Shown piece by piece: positions 8,350-17,728 of a DNA stretch of 56,181 bases (positions within the stretch are counted from its first letter, which is position 1; the number at the start of each line of letters is the position of its first letter). The stretch is taken from the NCBI RefSeq assembly GCF_902168175.1, contig NZ_CABHOU010000097.1, forward strand, positions 1-56,181, read 5' to 3'. Position numbers and translations under genes: made by a program. The notes under the pieces are model-generated. The model did not search any database. It was not told the DNA's origin and saw only the letters and a program-made list of their open reading frames with translations. The stretch is from an uncultured Chitinophaga sp. (lineage in GTDB: Bacteria > Bacteroidota > Bacteroidia > Chitinophagales > Chitinophagaceae).

Positions 8350-9090
8350 ATGAACCTTGAAGGGAAAAATGTACTGATTACGGGCGGCGGCTCGGGTATT
8401 GGACTGGAAACGGCGTTGCGTTTTGTAAAATTGGGCTGCCGTGTACTGATCACTGGGCGCAACTCCGAGAAGTTAACTCAGGCGGCCGGCCTCGACGATG
8501 CTTTGTCGTACCAGGTGTGCGATGTGACCAATACTGCCGATGTAGCGAAACTGGCGGAATATGTGAAGAATGACTTCGGCGGTATCCAGGTATTGATGAA
8601 CAATGCGGGACTGGCCTTTCTTCATCAGTTAGACGACCACACCTCCGCCTACGACCTTGCCCGCCAGGAAATAACGACCAACTATCTTTCTGCGATTAAT
8701 ATGATATCTCACCTGCTGCCTGTATTGAGAGAACAGTCGGAAGCCGCGATCATCAATGTATCGTCTATCACAGGTTTTAGTCCTGCGTTATCGCTACCCA
8801 CTTATTCGGCCAGTAAGGCAGCCCTGCATGCGTACAGCCAGGCGCTTCGTCATTCCCTGGCCCTGGTATCGGCCATCAAGGTATTTGAGGTAATGCCATC
8901 ACTGGTAGATACCGATTTTGCTAAAGATATTCCCGCGGTAAAGATCAGTGCGGCGGAAGTGGCGGAGGCTATTATTAAAGGTGTGAGTAACGATATAGGA
9001 GAAATACATGTGGGTGATGCAGTGGGCTTCTACGATGCTTTTTTTAGTAAATCGCCGCAGGCAATGCTGGTGCTGAACAGGCTGGCCTGA
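8350..9090 (+). CDS. Short-chain dehydrogenase/reductase (DltE-like SDR)
   Basis: A 246-residue classical SDR. The cofactor loop TGGGSGIG is at residues 11-18, NNAG follows near 80, and the catalytic Ser-Tyr-Lys set is visible in NVSSITGFSPALSLPTYSASKAAL. The sequence style (EGKNVLITGGGSGIGLETALRF) matches the DltE/YqjQ-like oxidoreductases found next to many Bacteroidetes operons; it oxidises or reduces an unknown alcohol or ketone with NAD(P)H in the cytoplasm. I start at the ATG 8350; a TTG two codons earlier is in frame. Confidence 0.85.
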   Translation: MNLEGKNVLITGGGSGIGLETALRFVKLGCRVLITGRNSEKLTQAAGLDDALSYQVCDVTNTADVAKLAEYVKNDFGGIQVLMNNAGLAFLHQLDDHTSAYDLARQEITTNYLSAINMISHLLPVLREQSEAAIINVSSITGFSPALSLPTYSASKAALHAYSQALRHSLALVSAIKVFEVMPSLVDTDFAKDIPAVKISAAEVAEAIIKGVSNDIGEIHVGDAVGFYDAFFSKSPQAMLVLNRLA

Positions 9091-9743
9091 TGAAGTATCC
9101 GTCCGGAAACCGCAGTAGTGCTGTTATTAACAGATATAGGCAATATGATACATTTAATATTGACTGCCGGTGAAAGCCGGCTTTAGATTTTGTCGTGGCG
9201 GATGTCCTGTTGCTGCACATTTGGACATCCGCGGCCGGCAGACCGCGATAAGTTACTGCCTGAAAATCGCCTGGCGCCAACCTTCCTTGAACAAACAGAT
9301 GGAACCATATCCCGGTGCTTTCGCCGCCCGGCCTTCAAATTGATAGGAAATTAACCTTCTTCTCTACAGTCTATTGTCACTCTCTCCTAACTCTCTCCAC
9401 ACTCTCAGGTAACTCCAGGGTACTTTGCTAAAATAACATCAGTGGTTTTTGCCTTTGGCAGAGTACGGCAAACTATCTAACGTACACGCCCATCCGATAC
9501 ATTATTTTTTACGTTTCTAAATGATTCAGTTTCATACTCATTCCTGATACATATGGGGGATTTTACAATTGTTAAAAAAAAGCTAAACATTGATTATTAT
9601 TACGTAACTTATGTTCAGCTAGGCTGTAACCATCCTACCTGTTTATTTGTTGTTGTGAAACTCAAAGCCGCAGAGGCCCCGGACGAAGAATGAAATTGAG
9701 CGCTGACAATATCAACCATAGATCGTAATATCCAAAACCATGT
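9091..9743. other. 653-bp leader/intergenic region ahead of the first SusC operon
   Basis: Contains the short terminator above, a perfect 10-bp-arm hairpin at 9198-9232 (GCGGATGTCC / GGACATCCGC, 15-nt loop), a pyrimidine-rich tract at about 9356-9410, and a -7-like TTTATTTG (9642-9649) some 95 nt before the SusC start. No protein-coding frame with support, no ECF sigma or anti-sigma gene, and no tRNA seen. Confidence 0.5.
9166..9191 (+). terminator. Probable terminator after the SDR gene
   Basis: GCCGG (9166-9170) pairs with CCGGC (9177-9181) over a 6-nt loop, followed by the T-rich TTTAGATTTT. The stem is short but the placement 75 bp after the stop fits. Confidence 0.45.
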
Positions 9744-12700
9744 ATGCCCATGTATTTAATGGTACACTCCTATTCTATTCGGGGATGGCTTAAAAAGTTC
9801 CCGTTGGTCTTATTTTTTTTGCCTGCACTGGCCGCTATCCCTACTGAAATGCATGCTGCAACGGGAACTATCGCCTTCCAGGATTCCTCCCGGCTGCCAC
9901 AGGCCCGCGGTAAGGTTTTGGACGCAGAAGAAAACATTCCACTCCCCGGCGTTACGGTCGAGAACCTGGTAAATCACCGGGGCGTTCTGACCACCGTTAA
10001 CGGCGACTTTGTAATTAATGCCAATAGCGGCGACAGCCTCCGTTTCTCTTACATCGGCAAAAAATCTTTCGTCACGGTGTTCCGCGGCAGTGCCATTACA
10101 GTCAGGCTGACCAAACTGGAAGGCGTACTGTCTGAGGTGGTGGTAACCGGTTTCCAGGACCTGGACAAACGTAAGTTTTCCGGGGCGGCCGTTACCCTTA
10201 AGGCCGACGATGTAAAAATGGACGGTGTGGTAGATGTAAGCCGTATGCTTGAAGGCCGCGCTGCCGGCGTATCGGTACAAAACGTATCGGGCTCGTTTGG
10301 CGCTGCTCCGAAACTGCGCGTACGCGGCGCTACCTCTATTAATGGTGATAACAAACCATTGTGGGTAGTCGATAACGTGGTGCTGGAAGATATCGTCAAC
10401 ATTTCCAACGATCAGTTGTCCAGCGGCGACCCTACTACTTTGTTAGGTTCTGCAGTGGCTGGCCTTAATGCCAACGATATCGAAAGCTTTGCCATCCTTA
10501 AAGATGCTGCGGCCACCGCCCTTTACGGTGCCAGAGCGATGAACGGTGTAGTGGTAATCACTACTAAAAAGGGCCGGGTGGGTAAACCCCTGGTTACGTA
10601 TACCGGTAACTTCAGCACGCAGCTAAAACCCAATTACCGCGAGTATAACATTATGAATTCTGCGGAACAGATGGGTGTATACTCCGAGCTGGAAGATAAA
10701 GGGGTACTGAGAATGGGCATTCTGGATGGCGGTAATTACGGCGTGTACGGTAAATACTGGAACGGCGTTACGCAACTGGACGCGAACGGTAATTTCCTAT
10801 ACGAAAACACACCCGAAGCGGAACTGGCTTACCTGAAACGGTATGCAAAGATCAATACCGACTGGTTCGACCTGCTGTTCAATAATAACTTCCTCCAGGA
10901 GCATTCCCTGGCCATTTCCTTTGGTACCGACAAATCACAGTCGTACTTCTCCACCTCTTATTATGGAGATAATGGCTGGGCGGTTTCAGACAGGGTGAGC
11001 CGCTACACGCTTAACTTCCGTAATAACTATACGTTTTCTGACCGTTTAAAAGTGGGATTCTCTACCCTGGCTTCTGTAAGGCAGCAGCGGGCAGCGGGCT
11101 CACTGGGCCGGCAGGCTAACCCGGTAGAAGGACAGTTTGACCGTGATTTCGATATCAATCCCTTCAGCTTTGCCCTTAACAGTAGCCGCACCTTGAGCGC
11201 TTTTAACGACGATGGCAGCCGCGAGTTCTTTACCCGCAACTTCGCCCCGTTTAACATCCTCTCGGAGCTGGAGAATAATTACCTGGACATTAATGTAATA
11301 GACCTCCGCCTGCAGGGCGATCTTAGCTACAAAATCACCAACGACCTCCGTTATGAGTTTGTGGGCGCGTTGCGTTATGTGAAGTCCTCCCGCGAACACC
11401 AGATTACTGAAGATGCTAACATGGCCAACGCTTATCGTGCCGCGGGCAACTCCACCATCAGGGCCAATAATAAATTCCTTTACCGCGATCCGGAAAACCC
11501 TGAAGCGGAACCAGAGGTAGTACTGCCCTACGGAGGCTTTTACAACCGGGTAGAAGATCAGCTGGTTAACTACGATTTCAGGAACAGCCTGAATTATACA
11601 AAAACGATCAACGAGCTGCACTCCTTAAACCTGCTGGCAGGTATGCAGGTAAAATCTGCCGACCGCCAAAACTTTAATAACACAGGGTTTGGCTACCAGT
11701 ACGATAATGGTGGGGTGCCTTTTATAGATTATCGCATCGTAAAGCAAACTATCGAGAGCAATTTCCCGTATTATGGTATGAGTAAGGACTACGATCGTTT
11801 TGTGGCCTTCTATGGTTCTGCCGGTTATTCGTTCGATCAGAAATACAACTTTACCGGTACGGTGCGTTACGATGGGTCTAACCGACTGGGTAGCTCACGC
11901 ACGGCACGCTGGCTGCCTACCTGGAGCGTGGCAGGGTCGTGGAACGTTGACAGGGAAAAGTTTATGGAGAATGTTTCCTGGACCGACTATCTCACACTCC
12001 GCGCCTCGTATGGTTTAACGGCGAGCCTTGGGCCTGCTACGAACTCGACCATCGTATTGCGGAATATCAACAGCGCCCGGCCTTTCCTGACCGAATCGGA
12101 GTCGGTTATCCAGCTTGCCAACCTGGAGAACTCGGAACTTACCTGGGAAAAGTCTTATACGGCTAACGTCGGACTGGATGCAGGGTTCTTCGGCCAGCGG
12201 GTGAATATGAGCCTGGATGTTTATCAGCGTAAAAGCTTCGATCTTATCAGCATTATCCGCACTTCCGGCATAGGTGGAGAGTCCGAAAAAGCAGCCAACT
12301 ATGCAGATATGGATTCATGGGGTGCGGAAGTACTCATTGGCGGAAATATCATTAAAAAGAAGGACTGGGGATGGCGCACCAACTTCACCTTCGGTTATAA
12401 TCAAAGCGAAATTACAAGGGCCTCCAACCGTCCCAGGATATTTGACCTGGTAGTGCCGGAAGGTGGTAACCTGAAGGGGTATCCGGTACGCAGCCTGTTC
12501 TCGATTCAATACCAGGGGCTGGACCTCGTAAATGGCATGCCGCTGTTTACGGACGAAACAGGTAAAACTGCCGGTGGTGTGTATCTGCAGGACCAGAACA
12601 TCAGTTACCTGAAACACGAAGGACAGATAGACCCAACTATTACGGGCGGGTTCTCCAACACCTTTAACTATAAAGACTTCTCCGTGAATTTCTTCCTGAC

Positions 12701-13145
12701 CTACCAGTGGGGAAATAAAATAAGATTATACCCGGCATTTAAAACCAGCTATTCCGACCTGGATGCGCTACCCAGAGAGTTCAATAATCGCTGGAGAATA
12801 CCGGGTGATCAGGCGTTTACAAATGTACCTTCTTTATTGGGTGCTATGGAACAGTCGAGGCTGGGTGGTATTTATCCTTATAACAACTATAACTATTCTA
12901 CAGAAAGAGTGGTGAAGGGTGATTTCATCAGGCTGAAAACAGTATCGCTGAGCTACCGGGTGCCGCCTAAATTCCTGAACCGGATAAAGATGAACAGCGC
13001 CAGTATCACCGCAGCCACTACCAATCCATGGCTTATTTACTCGGATAAGCGGTTGTACGGCCAGGACCCTGAATTTTTTAACGCGGGTGGCGTGGCACTG
13101 CCTATCCAGAAACAATATACACTCTCGCTGAAAGTTGGTATTTAA
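9744..13145 (+). CDS. SusC/RagA-family TonB-linked outer-membrane transporter
   Basis: An 1133-residue TonB-dependent receptor. A hydrophobic signal segment (FPLVLFFLPALAAIP) precedes a carboxypeptidase-regulatory-like domain (GKVLDAEENIPLPGVTVENL to about residue 115), the SusC-type EVVVTGFQ TonB-box region, a plug (VSRMLEGRAAGVSVQNVSG, LRVRGATSINGDNKPLWVVDNVV, ILKDAAATALYGARAMNGVVVITTKKG) and a long beta-barrel ending in SLKVGI. It imports an oligomeric nutrient across the outer membrane with its SusD partner. Three in-frame ATGs (9744, 9750, 9759) make the start uncertain by a few codons. It heads a five-gene operon whose other members are a peptidase and surface lipoproteins, hinting at peptide or glycoprotein uptake rather than starch. 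Confidence 0.95.
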   Translation: MPMYLMVHSYSIRGWLKKFPLVLFFLPALAAIPTEMHAATGTIAFQDSSRLPQARGKVLDAEENIPLPGVTVENLVNHRGVLTTVNGDFVINANSGDSLRFSYIGKKSFVTVFRGSAITVRLTKLEGVLSEVVVTGFQDLDKRKFSGAAVTLKADDVKMDGVVDVSRMLEGRAAGVSVQNVSGSFGAAPKLRVRGATSINGDNKPLWVVDNVVLEDIVNISNDQLSSGDPTTLLGSAVAGLNANDIESFAILKDAAATALYGARAMNGVVVITTKKGRVGKPLVTYTGNFSTQLKPNYREYNIMNSAEQMGVYSELEDKGVLRMGILDGGNYGVYGKYWNGVTQLDANGNFLYENTPEAELAYLKRYAKINTDWFDLLFNNNFLQEHSLAISFGTDKSQSYFSTSYYGDNGWAVSDRVSRYTLNFRNNYTFSDRLKVGFSTLASVRQQRAAGSLGRQANPVEGQFDRDFDINPFSFALNSSRTLSAFNDDGSREFFTRNFAPFNILSELENNYLDINVIDLRLQGDLSYKITNDLRYEFVGALRYVKSSREHQITEDANMANAYRAAGNSTIRANNKFLYRDPENPEAEPEVVLPYGGFYNRVEDQLVNYDFRNSLNYTKTINELHSLNLLAGMQVKSADRQNFNNTGFGYQYDNGGVPFIDYRIVKQTIESNFPYYGMSKDYDRFVAFYGSAGYSFDQKYNFTGTVRYDGSNRLGSSRTARWLPTWSVAGSWNVDREKFMENVSWTDYLTLRASYGLTASLGPATNSTIVLRNINSARPFLTESESVIQLANLENSELTWEKSYTANVGLDAGFFGQRVNMSLDVYQRKSFDLISIIRTSGIGGESEKAANYADMDSWGAEVLIGGNIIKKKDWGWRTNFTFGYNQSEITRASNRPRIFDLVVPEGGNLKGYPVRSLFSIQYQGLDLVNGMPLFTDETGKTAGGVYLQDQNISYLKHEGQIDPTITGGFSNTFNYKDFSVNFFLTYQWGNKIRLYPAFKTSYSDLDALPREFNNRWRIPGDQAFTNVPSLLGAMEQSRLGGIYPYNNYNYSTERVVKGDFIRLKTVSLSYRVPPKFLNRIKMNSASITAATTNPWLIYSDKRLYGQDPEFFNAGGVALPIQKQYTLSLKVGI

Positions 13146-13156
13146 TCTGTTTGACT

Positions 13157-14611
13157 ATGAAGAAATTATCGATATATATATTGACCGGCCTTGCTCTTGT
13201 GGCAGGTAGTTGTAAAAAGTTCCTGGAGCAGCAGCCAGATAACCGGGCCTCGCTTAACACACCGGAGCAGGTATCGCAATTGCTGGGTACAGCCTATCCG
13301 CAGGCTAACTATATGGCATTTTACGAATCGGCTAGCGATAACGCGTTTGATAAAGGTCCGGGGTTTCTGGTGGAAAATTTTAACGTGGACGCCTATTTAT
13401 ATAATGTGGTGCGCGACGACCAGGAAGATACACCTGAATTTTATTGGAACGCCTGCTATGCAGCAATAGCCGTGGCCAACCAGGCACTGGAGGCCTGTGA
13501 AAAGGCGGCTAATCCGGAAGCCTATACTGCGCAGAAAGGAGAGGCTTTGCTGGCCAGGGCTTATGCGCACTTTATGCTCGTAAATACCTTCTGTGAAACT
13601 TACGACCCTTCCACCGCAGCTACTGATCCGGGTATACCTTATGTAACAGTTCCGGAAAAGGTAGTCATAAAACAATACGAACGTAAAACCGTAGCGTATG
13701 TATATGAAATGATCGAAAAGGATGTGCTGACTGGTATTCCGCTGATCAACGATAATGCATATGCTGTACCGCGTTATCACTTTTCAAAAAATGCTGCTTA
13801 TGCTTTTGCTTCCCGCTTATACCTCTTTTTGCAAAAATGGGATCAGGCGGCCAGTTATGCCAGCATGGTGTTTTCTACCGGAAACATTGCCAATGTGTTA
13901 AGACCCTGGAACAGTACTTATCTTACTTATACCTATAACGAGTTATGGGCAACGTACGCAAAAGCTACTGAACCTGCTAACCTGCTGCTGGTACAAACAG
14001 CGTCGTACTGGGGCCGTTATTACTTTAATGTGAGGTATGCGATGACCAATAATATAAGGGATGATATTTTTGCGAGCAACGTTACTGGTGGGGTCTGGTC
14101 TTTCACCAACCATATTTATACCTCCGGCACTAATAACTACATGATCCCGAAGATAAATGAACATTTCATCCGCACTTCGGTAAATGCTACCATTGGTAAT
14201 GGGTTTGTGGTGGTGCCGCTGTTTACTACAGAAGAAGTGTTGTTCAACCGCGCGGAGGCCAATACTTATCTCAATAAAACAGATGCGGCTATTGCAGATT
14301 TGAATGTATATGCCTCTACCCGTATCAATAATTATAATGCGACAACGCATGTGATTACCGCGCAGCGGCTGCGGAATTTTTACCAGACCAATAACCTGCA
14401 GTTGGCATTAATCAGTTGCATACTTGATTTTAAACGGGCAGAGTGGGTGCAGGAAGGTAACCGCTGGTTTGATATACTCCGGTACCGTATACCGGTTACA
14501 CACACCACCTTCGAAGGTAATGTGGAAATACTGGAGTCGGACGATAAACGCCGCCTGTTCCAGATACCACAATCGGCCACCATTTCAGGTGTTGAACAAA
14601 ATCCCCGTTAA
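13157..14611 (+). CDS. SusD/RagB-family surface nutrient-binding lipoprotein
   Basis: A 484-residue SusD-like protein. The N-terminus MKKLSIYILTGLALVAGSC is a lipoprotein signal with lipobox VAGSC, so the mature protein is lipid-anchored and probably surface exposed. CKKFLEQQPDNRASLNTPEQVSQLLGTAYP is the standard SusD N-terminal motif, the TPR-like helices include EALLARAYAHFMLVN, and the C-terminal FKRAEWVQEGNRWFDILRYRIPV is the family's late signature. It forms the lid of the SusC channel and binds the ligand. It starts 11 bp after the SusC stop, so the pair is co-transcribed. A TTG two codons upstream was not used. Confidence 0.95.
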   Translation: MKKLSIYILTGLALVAGSCKKFLEQQPDNRASLNTPEQVSQLLGTAYPQANYMAFYESASDNAFDKGPGFLVENFNVDAYLYNVVRDDQEDTPEFYWNACYAAIAVANQALEACEKAANPEAYTAQKGEALLARAYAHFMLVNTFCETYDPSTAATDPGIPYVTVPEKVVIKQYERKTVAYVYEMIEKDVLTGIPLINDNAYAVPRYHFSKNAAYAFASRLYLFLQKWDQAASYASMVFSTGNIANVLRPWNSTYLTYTYNELWATYAKATEPANLLLVQTASYWGRYYFNVRYAMTNNIRDDIFASNVTGGVWSFTNHIYTSGTNNYMIPKINEHFIRTSVNATIGNGFVVVPLFTTEEVLFNRAEANTYLNKTDAAIADLNVYASTRINNYNATTHVITAQRLRNFYQTNNLQLALISCILDFKRAEWVQEGNRWFDILRYRIPVTHTTFEGNVEILESDDKRRLFQIPQSATISGVEQNPR

Positions 14612-14632
14612 TCCTTTATAAAGTTATTACGC

Positions 14633-15541
14633 ATGAATATGAAACATCTCGTTATACTTTGCTTCCTTTTCTGCAGCGTGCTTGCCGCCTGTAAAGAAGA
14701 TGCGCTTACCGATGCCGATGCAGACATCCCGGGCCTGGGCAGGGACACCTGGCCCGAAGGTCCGCTTGATGTATGGATCAAAGACAGTCTCACTAAGAAT
14801 TACAACGTAGCCGTTAAGTATAAATGGGACCAGGGCGAACTGGATTTCGGTAAAAACCTGGTGCCGCCCGATGAGTCTAAGATCATACCGGTGCTGAGTA
14901 CTATCCGTAGTGTTTGGATCGATAACTATGTGGCCGAAGCGGGTGTGAACTTTATGAAGCGCTACATCCCCAAGTATTTTGTGATGGTGGGCAGCCCCAG
15001 TTTTAATACCGATGGTACTATTACATTGGGAACAGCCGAAGGCGGACGCCGCATCGTATTATATGTGCTTAACTACTTCCGTGTAAAAGGAATGCCGGGA
15101 TATATGCCCAGCGATTCGTTTAACGTAAAAGAAATGTTTCACACCATACAGCACGAGTTTGGGCATATCCTGCACCAGAACATATTGTATACGCCCGACT
15201 TTAAACGTATATCTGTAGGTATGTACACCTCCAACTGGAATAACGTAAGCGATGCGCAGGCTAATTCGGACGGCTTTATCACCGCTTATGCAATGAGTGC
15301 TGCCGATGAGGATTTTGTGGAAATGATATCTATGATGCTGGTAGAAGGCAGGGGAGGGTTTAACGCCATGCTGGCCGGTATTACCCAAAATGGCCCGGCA
15401 GGCACTACGCCCGATCAGGCCAGGGCAAAGCTTAGGGCAAAGGAAGCTATCGTGGTAAGTTATTTTAAAACCGTGTGGAACATCGACTTCTACAGTTTAC
15501 AGGCGCGCACCAGGGCTTCTGTAGAAGCCCTGATCAAGTAA
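14633..15541 (+). CDS. Putative zinc-binding metallopeptidase lipoprotein (Peptidase_Mx1-like)
   Basis: A 302-residue lipoprotein: signal MKHLVILCFLFCSVLAAC with the lipid-modified Cys at residue 20. The zinc motif HEFGH is at 174-178, and the downstream DEDFVEMISMM provides a candidate third ligand, an arrangement seen in the PF15890 putative metallopeptidases of Bacteroidetes. Such proteins sit beside SusD genes and are presumed to be surface peptidases, but activity is largely untested. It lies 21 bp after SusD, as third gene of the operon, followed 18 bp later by the DUF4302-like gene. Start could also be the ATG at 14639. Confidence 0.85.
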   Translation: MNMKHLVILCFLFCSVLAACKEDALTDADADIPGLGRDTWPEGPLDVWIKDSLTKNYNVAVKYKWDQGELDFGKNLVPPDESKIIPVLSTIRSVWIDNYVAEAGVNFMKRYIPKYFVMVGSPSFNTDGTITLGTAEGGRRIVLYVLNYFRVKGMPGYMPSDSFNVKEMFHTIQHEFGHILHQNILYTPDFKRISVGMYTSNWNNVSDAQANSDGFITAYAMSAADEDFVEMISMMLVEGRGGFNAMLAGITQNGPAGTTPDQARAKLRAKEAIVVSYFKTVWNIDFYSLQARTRASVEALIK

Positions 15542-15559
15542 CCGTTAAAATTGGAAAGG

Positions 15560-16867
15560 ATGAAACGAATTCTATTATATACGATGATGGCTCTTGTAAC
15601 ACTCGCTGCCTGTAATAAGGAGAGTAACGATGTGTTTGACAAAACGCCCAACGAACGTATGCAGGAAAAACTGGCCGCTTACCAGACTGCCCTGCAGGGC
15701 GCCCAGTATGGCTGGAATGCAGAACTCACCACGGAATCTGGCGCTATCTACAATTTTCACTTCAGCTTTAATGACGCCGCCCGCGTAAAAACGTTTGCGG
15801 ACATCGATACCGGTACGGCTTCTGTAGAAAAGGAAAGCAGTTACCGCCTCAAAGCGCTGCAACAACCTGCACTGCTGTTTGATACGTACACCTACCTGCA
15901 CATACTGGCCGATCCGGATGGCAGTGTAAATGGCGGTGATAATGGAATAGGCCTGGCCACAGACTTTGAATTTTCGCTGGATACGCTGGCTGCTGATAGT
16001 ATTAAACTTACCGGCAGGCAGCATGGTACAAAAATGACTTTAAAACGCTCTACGCAGGCCGATTACCAGGCCTGGACCGGCGGTACCTGGCGTTCGTCTG
16101 TACTGTTCCAGGCTACGGGCGCCTATATACAGAACTACTTTAAAAGACTTACGATTGGCGCGAAGCAATACGAAATGCGTATTAATCCTACTGCCAGGAC
16201 AGTAACATTTATCTGGATAGATGGCGTAACGACTAAAACACATACCACTTCGTATTACTTTACTTCTACGGGAGTGGAGTTTACCAATCCGTTGGTGGAC
16301 GGGACCACCACGATTAACTACCTGGCAAACCTTAGCTGGAACAGTGGTTTGGTTAGTTTCCAGCTGAATGTGAATGGAGCAACAGCAGCCAGCATTGGCG
16401 GAGCCATTGCACCGATCAGTAATGATGTTAACGCCCCGCAACGCTGGTGGCAAACAATGGTAATCAGCGATGGTTACTGGGTTTCATTAAACGGTTTTCA
16501 TGTAAATGGTGTGGACGATGCGTATAAAGTCAGATCAATTCCTAACTTTTATTTCCTGGCTTTTTTCCCGCGTTTCGGTACCGATCAGGGCATAACATAT
16601 GATCTGGCTGGTTACGTAATGCTTGAAAATGGAGGTTTGGCGCTCAACTTCGGCTCCGCGTTCAGTCCACCAGTTTTTGCCAATGGCAGGGTGAGGTTTA
16701 ATTATATAGGCGACCTCGGCGATTTACCGGCTGATATCAATCCCTACGTGGGCACAACTTTGCAGTTCATGGACACTGCTGGCTTTTACCTGGTGCAAAC
16801 CAGCGCTACCTCGTATGATATGGTAAGTGCCAGGGATGCAAAAGCCTGGATTACCTGGGTTCAATAG
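15560..16867 (+). CDS. DUF4302-like surface lipoprotein
   Basis: A 435-residue protein starting MKRILLYTMMALVTLAAC (lipobox LAAC), so lipid anchored. The mature N-terminus (KTPNERMQEKLAAYQTALQGAQYGWNAELTTESGAIYNFHFSFND) and the segment YLHILADPDGSVNGGDNGIGLATDFEFSL match what I remember of DUF4302, a family that recurs beside SusD and the Mx1-type peptidase; its function is unknown. It is beta-rich with no catalytic motif I can see, so substrate binding is a reasonable guess. The ATG at 15560 follows a GGAAAGG Shine-Dalgarno-like stretch; a TTG at 15551 in the same frame is less likely. Confidence 0.75.
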   Translation: MKRILLYTMMALVTLAACNKESNDVFDKTPNERMQEKLAAYQTALQGAQYGWNAELTTESGAIYNFHFSFNDAARVKTFADIDTGTASVEKESSYRLKALQQPALLFDTYTYLHILADPDGSVNGGDNGIGLATDFEFSLDTLAADSIKLTGRQHGTKMTLKRSTQADYQAWTGGTWRSSVLFQATGAYIQNYFKRLTIGAKQYEMRINPTARTVTFIWIDGVTTKTHTTSYYFTSTGVEFTNPLVDGTTTINYLANLSWNSGLVSFQLNVNGATAASIGGAIAPISNDVNAPQRWWQTMVISDGYWVSLNGFHVNGVDDAYKVRSIPNFYFLAFFPRFGTDQGITYDLAGYVMLENGGLALNFGSAFSPPVFANGRVRFNYIGDLGDLPADINPYVGTTLQFMDTAGFYLVQTSATSYDMVSARDAKAWITWVQ

Positions 16868-16911
16868 CTTTTACTAAACACTAACATTTTAAATAACCTA
16901 AACCGAGTTTT

Positions 16912-17502
16912 ATGAAAAGGATTTCACTCAGGATTTTATACATCCCCTTTATGTTAATGGCCATTACTGCATTTTTGGCTTCTTGTGGAAAAGAAGGTAG
17001 TGCTGGTGCAGATGGTCCTGCCGGCCCTGCTGGTCCCGCTGGTCCTGCCGGCCCCGCCGGTCCTGCGGGCCCTGCTGGTTCCGCTAACGTAATATATTCC
17101 ACCTGGCTGGATGTTACGTTCCTGTATGATATTGAAAATCCCGGTACGCCACAGGCTGATACCTTCGGCATGTATGCCACTATCCCGGCTCCTAAAATCA
17201 CCAATGAGATACTGAACGCCGGGGAGTTACGTACGTACATCAACCTGGGTACACCCGCTAACCTCGCTGTAGAAGCGCTCCCATATTTCGACCCTTATTC
17301 AGGTATTTCGATTACCGCTACTTATGTGCTGGGCGGCATACAACTGTATGCCAACATCAACGCCAGCACCGCTACGGTAACCGGTGGTAAAACCTTACAA
17401 TACCGGTACGTTATTATTCCGGGAGGCGCGGCAGCCAGAAAGGCACCCATCGACTGGAAGGATTATAGTGCTGTTCAGAAATACTTAGGCATCACCGACT
17501 AG
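16912..17502 (+). CDS. Collagen-like lipoprotein with Gly-Pro-Ala repeats
   Basis: A 196-residue lipoprotein. The signal MKRISLRILYIPFMLMAITAFLASC ends in lipobox LASC; right after the Cys comes a run of ten Gly-X-Y triplets (GSA, GAD, seven GPA, GSA) and then a ~145-residue beta-rich globular domain ending KYLGITD. The triplets should form a short collagen-like trimeric stalk that lifts the C-terminal domain off the membrane. It is the last gene of the SusC operon, 44 bp after the DUF4302-like gene, and is followed by a strong terminator. The C-terminal domain is not recognised. Confidence 0.8.
   Translation: MKRISLRILYIPFMLMAITAFLASCGKEGSAGADGPAGPAGPAGPAGPAGPAGPAGSANVIYSTWLDVTFLYDIENPGTPQADTFGMYATIPAPKITNEILNAGELRTYINLGTPANLAVEALPYFDPYSGISITATYVLGGIQLYANINASTATVTGGKTLQYRYVIIPGGAAARKAPIDWKDYSAVQKYLGITD
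16996..17085 (+). repeat. 9-bp tandem repeat coding for Gly-X-Y triplets
   Basis: Ten consecutive 9-bp units, seven of them encoding Gly-Pro-Ala, with synonymous codon variation (GGT/GGC, CCT/CCC, GCT/GCC/GCG). The variation lowers, but does not remove, the chance of slippage-driven length change. Confidence 0.9.
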
Positions 17503-17527
17503 CTAGTATAAATGTTTGACAAATGAG

Positions 17528-17562
17528 GGCCGGCGCAACGTTCTGTTGTACCGGCCTTTTTT
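17528..17562 (+). terminator. Strong intrinsic terminator of the SusC-collagen operon
   Basis: GGCCGG (17528-17533) pairs with CCGGCC (17551-17556), extended by GCAAC/GTTGT inside, then six T (17557-17562). It lies 25 bp after the last gene of the operon. Confidence 0.9.
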
Positions 17563-17728
17563 ATATTGATCATGATATGATAATCTTTTAGATTATTATA
17601 TTTTTCCATATTAATAATTATCTTCGCCGCAGAACTTACACCTCCCTCTAACTGATTCACTGTTCATTGTGGCATTCCAGTCGCGGTTAAAGACCGTGCA
17701 GCAGTATTTTTTTTGACAACATATCTTT

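Noticed and set aside
16881..17243. Minus-strand 120-codon frame across the collagen-like gene
   Set aside because: It is the complement of the Gly-Pro-Ala repeat, which reads as Ala-Gly-Pro on the other strand; the plus-strand gene has the lipoprotein signal and operon context.
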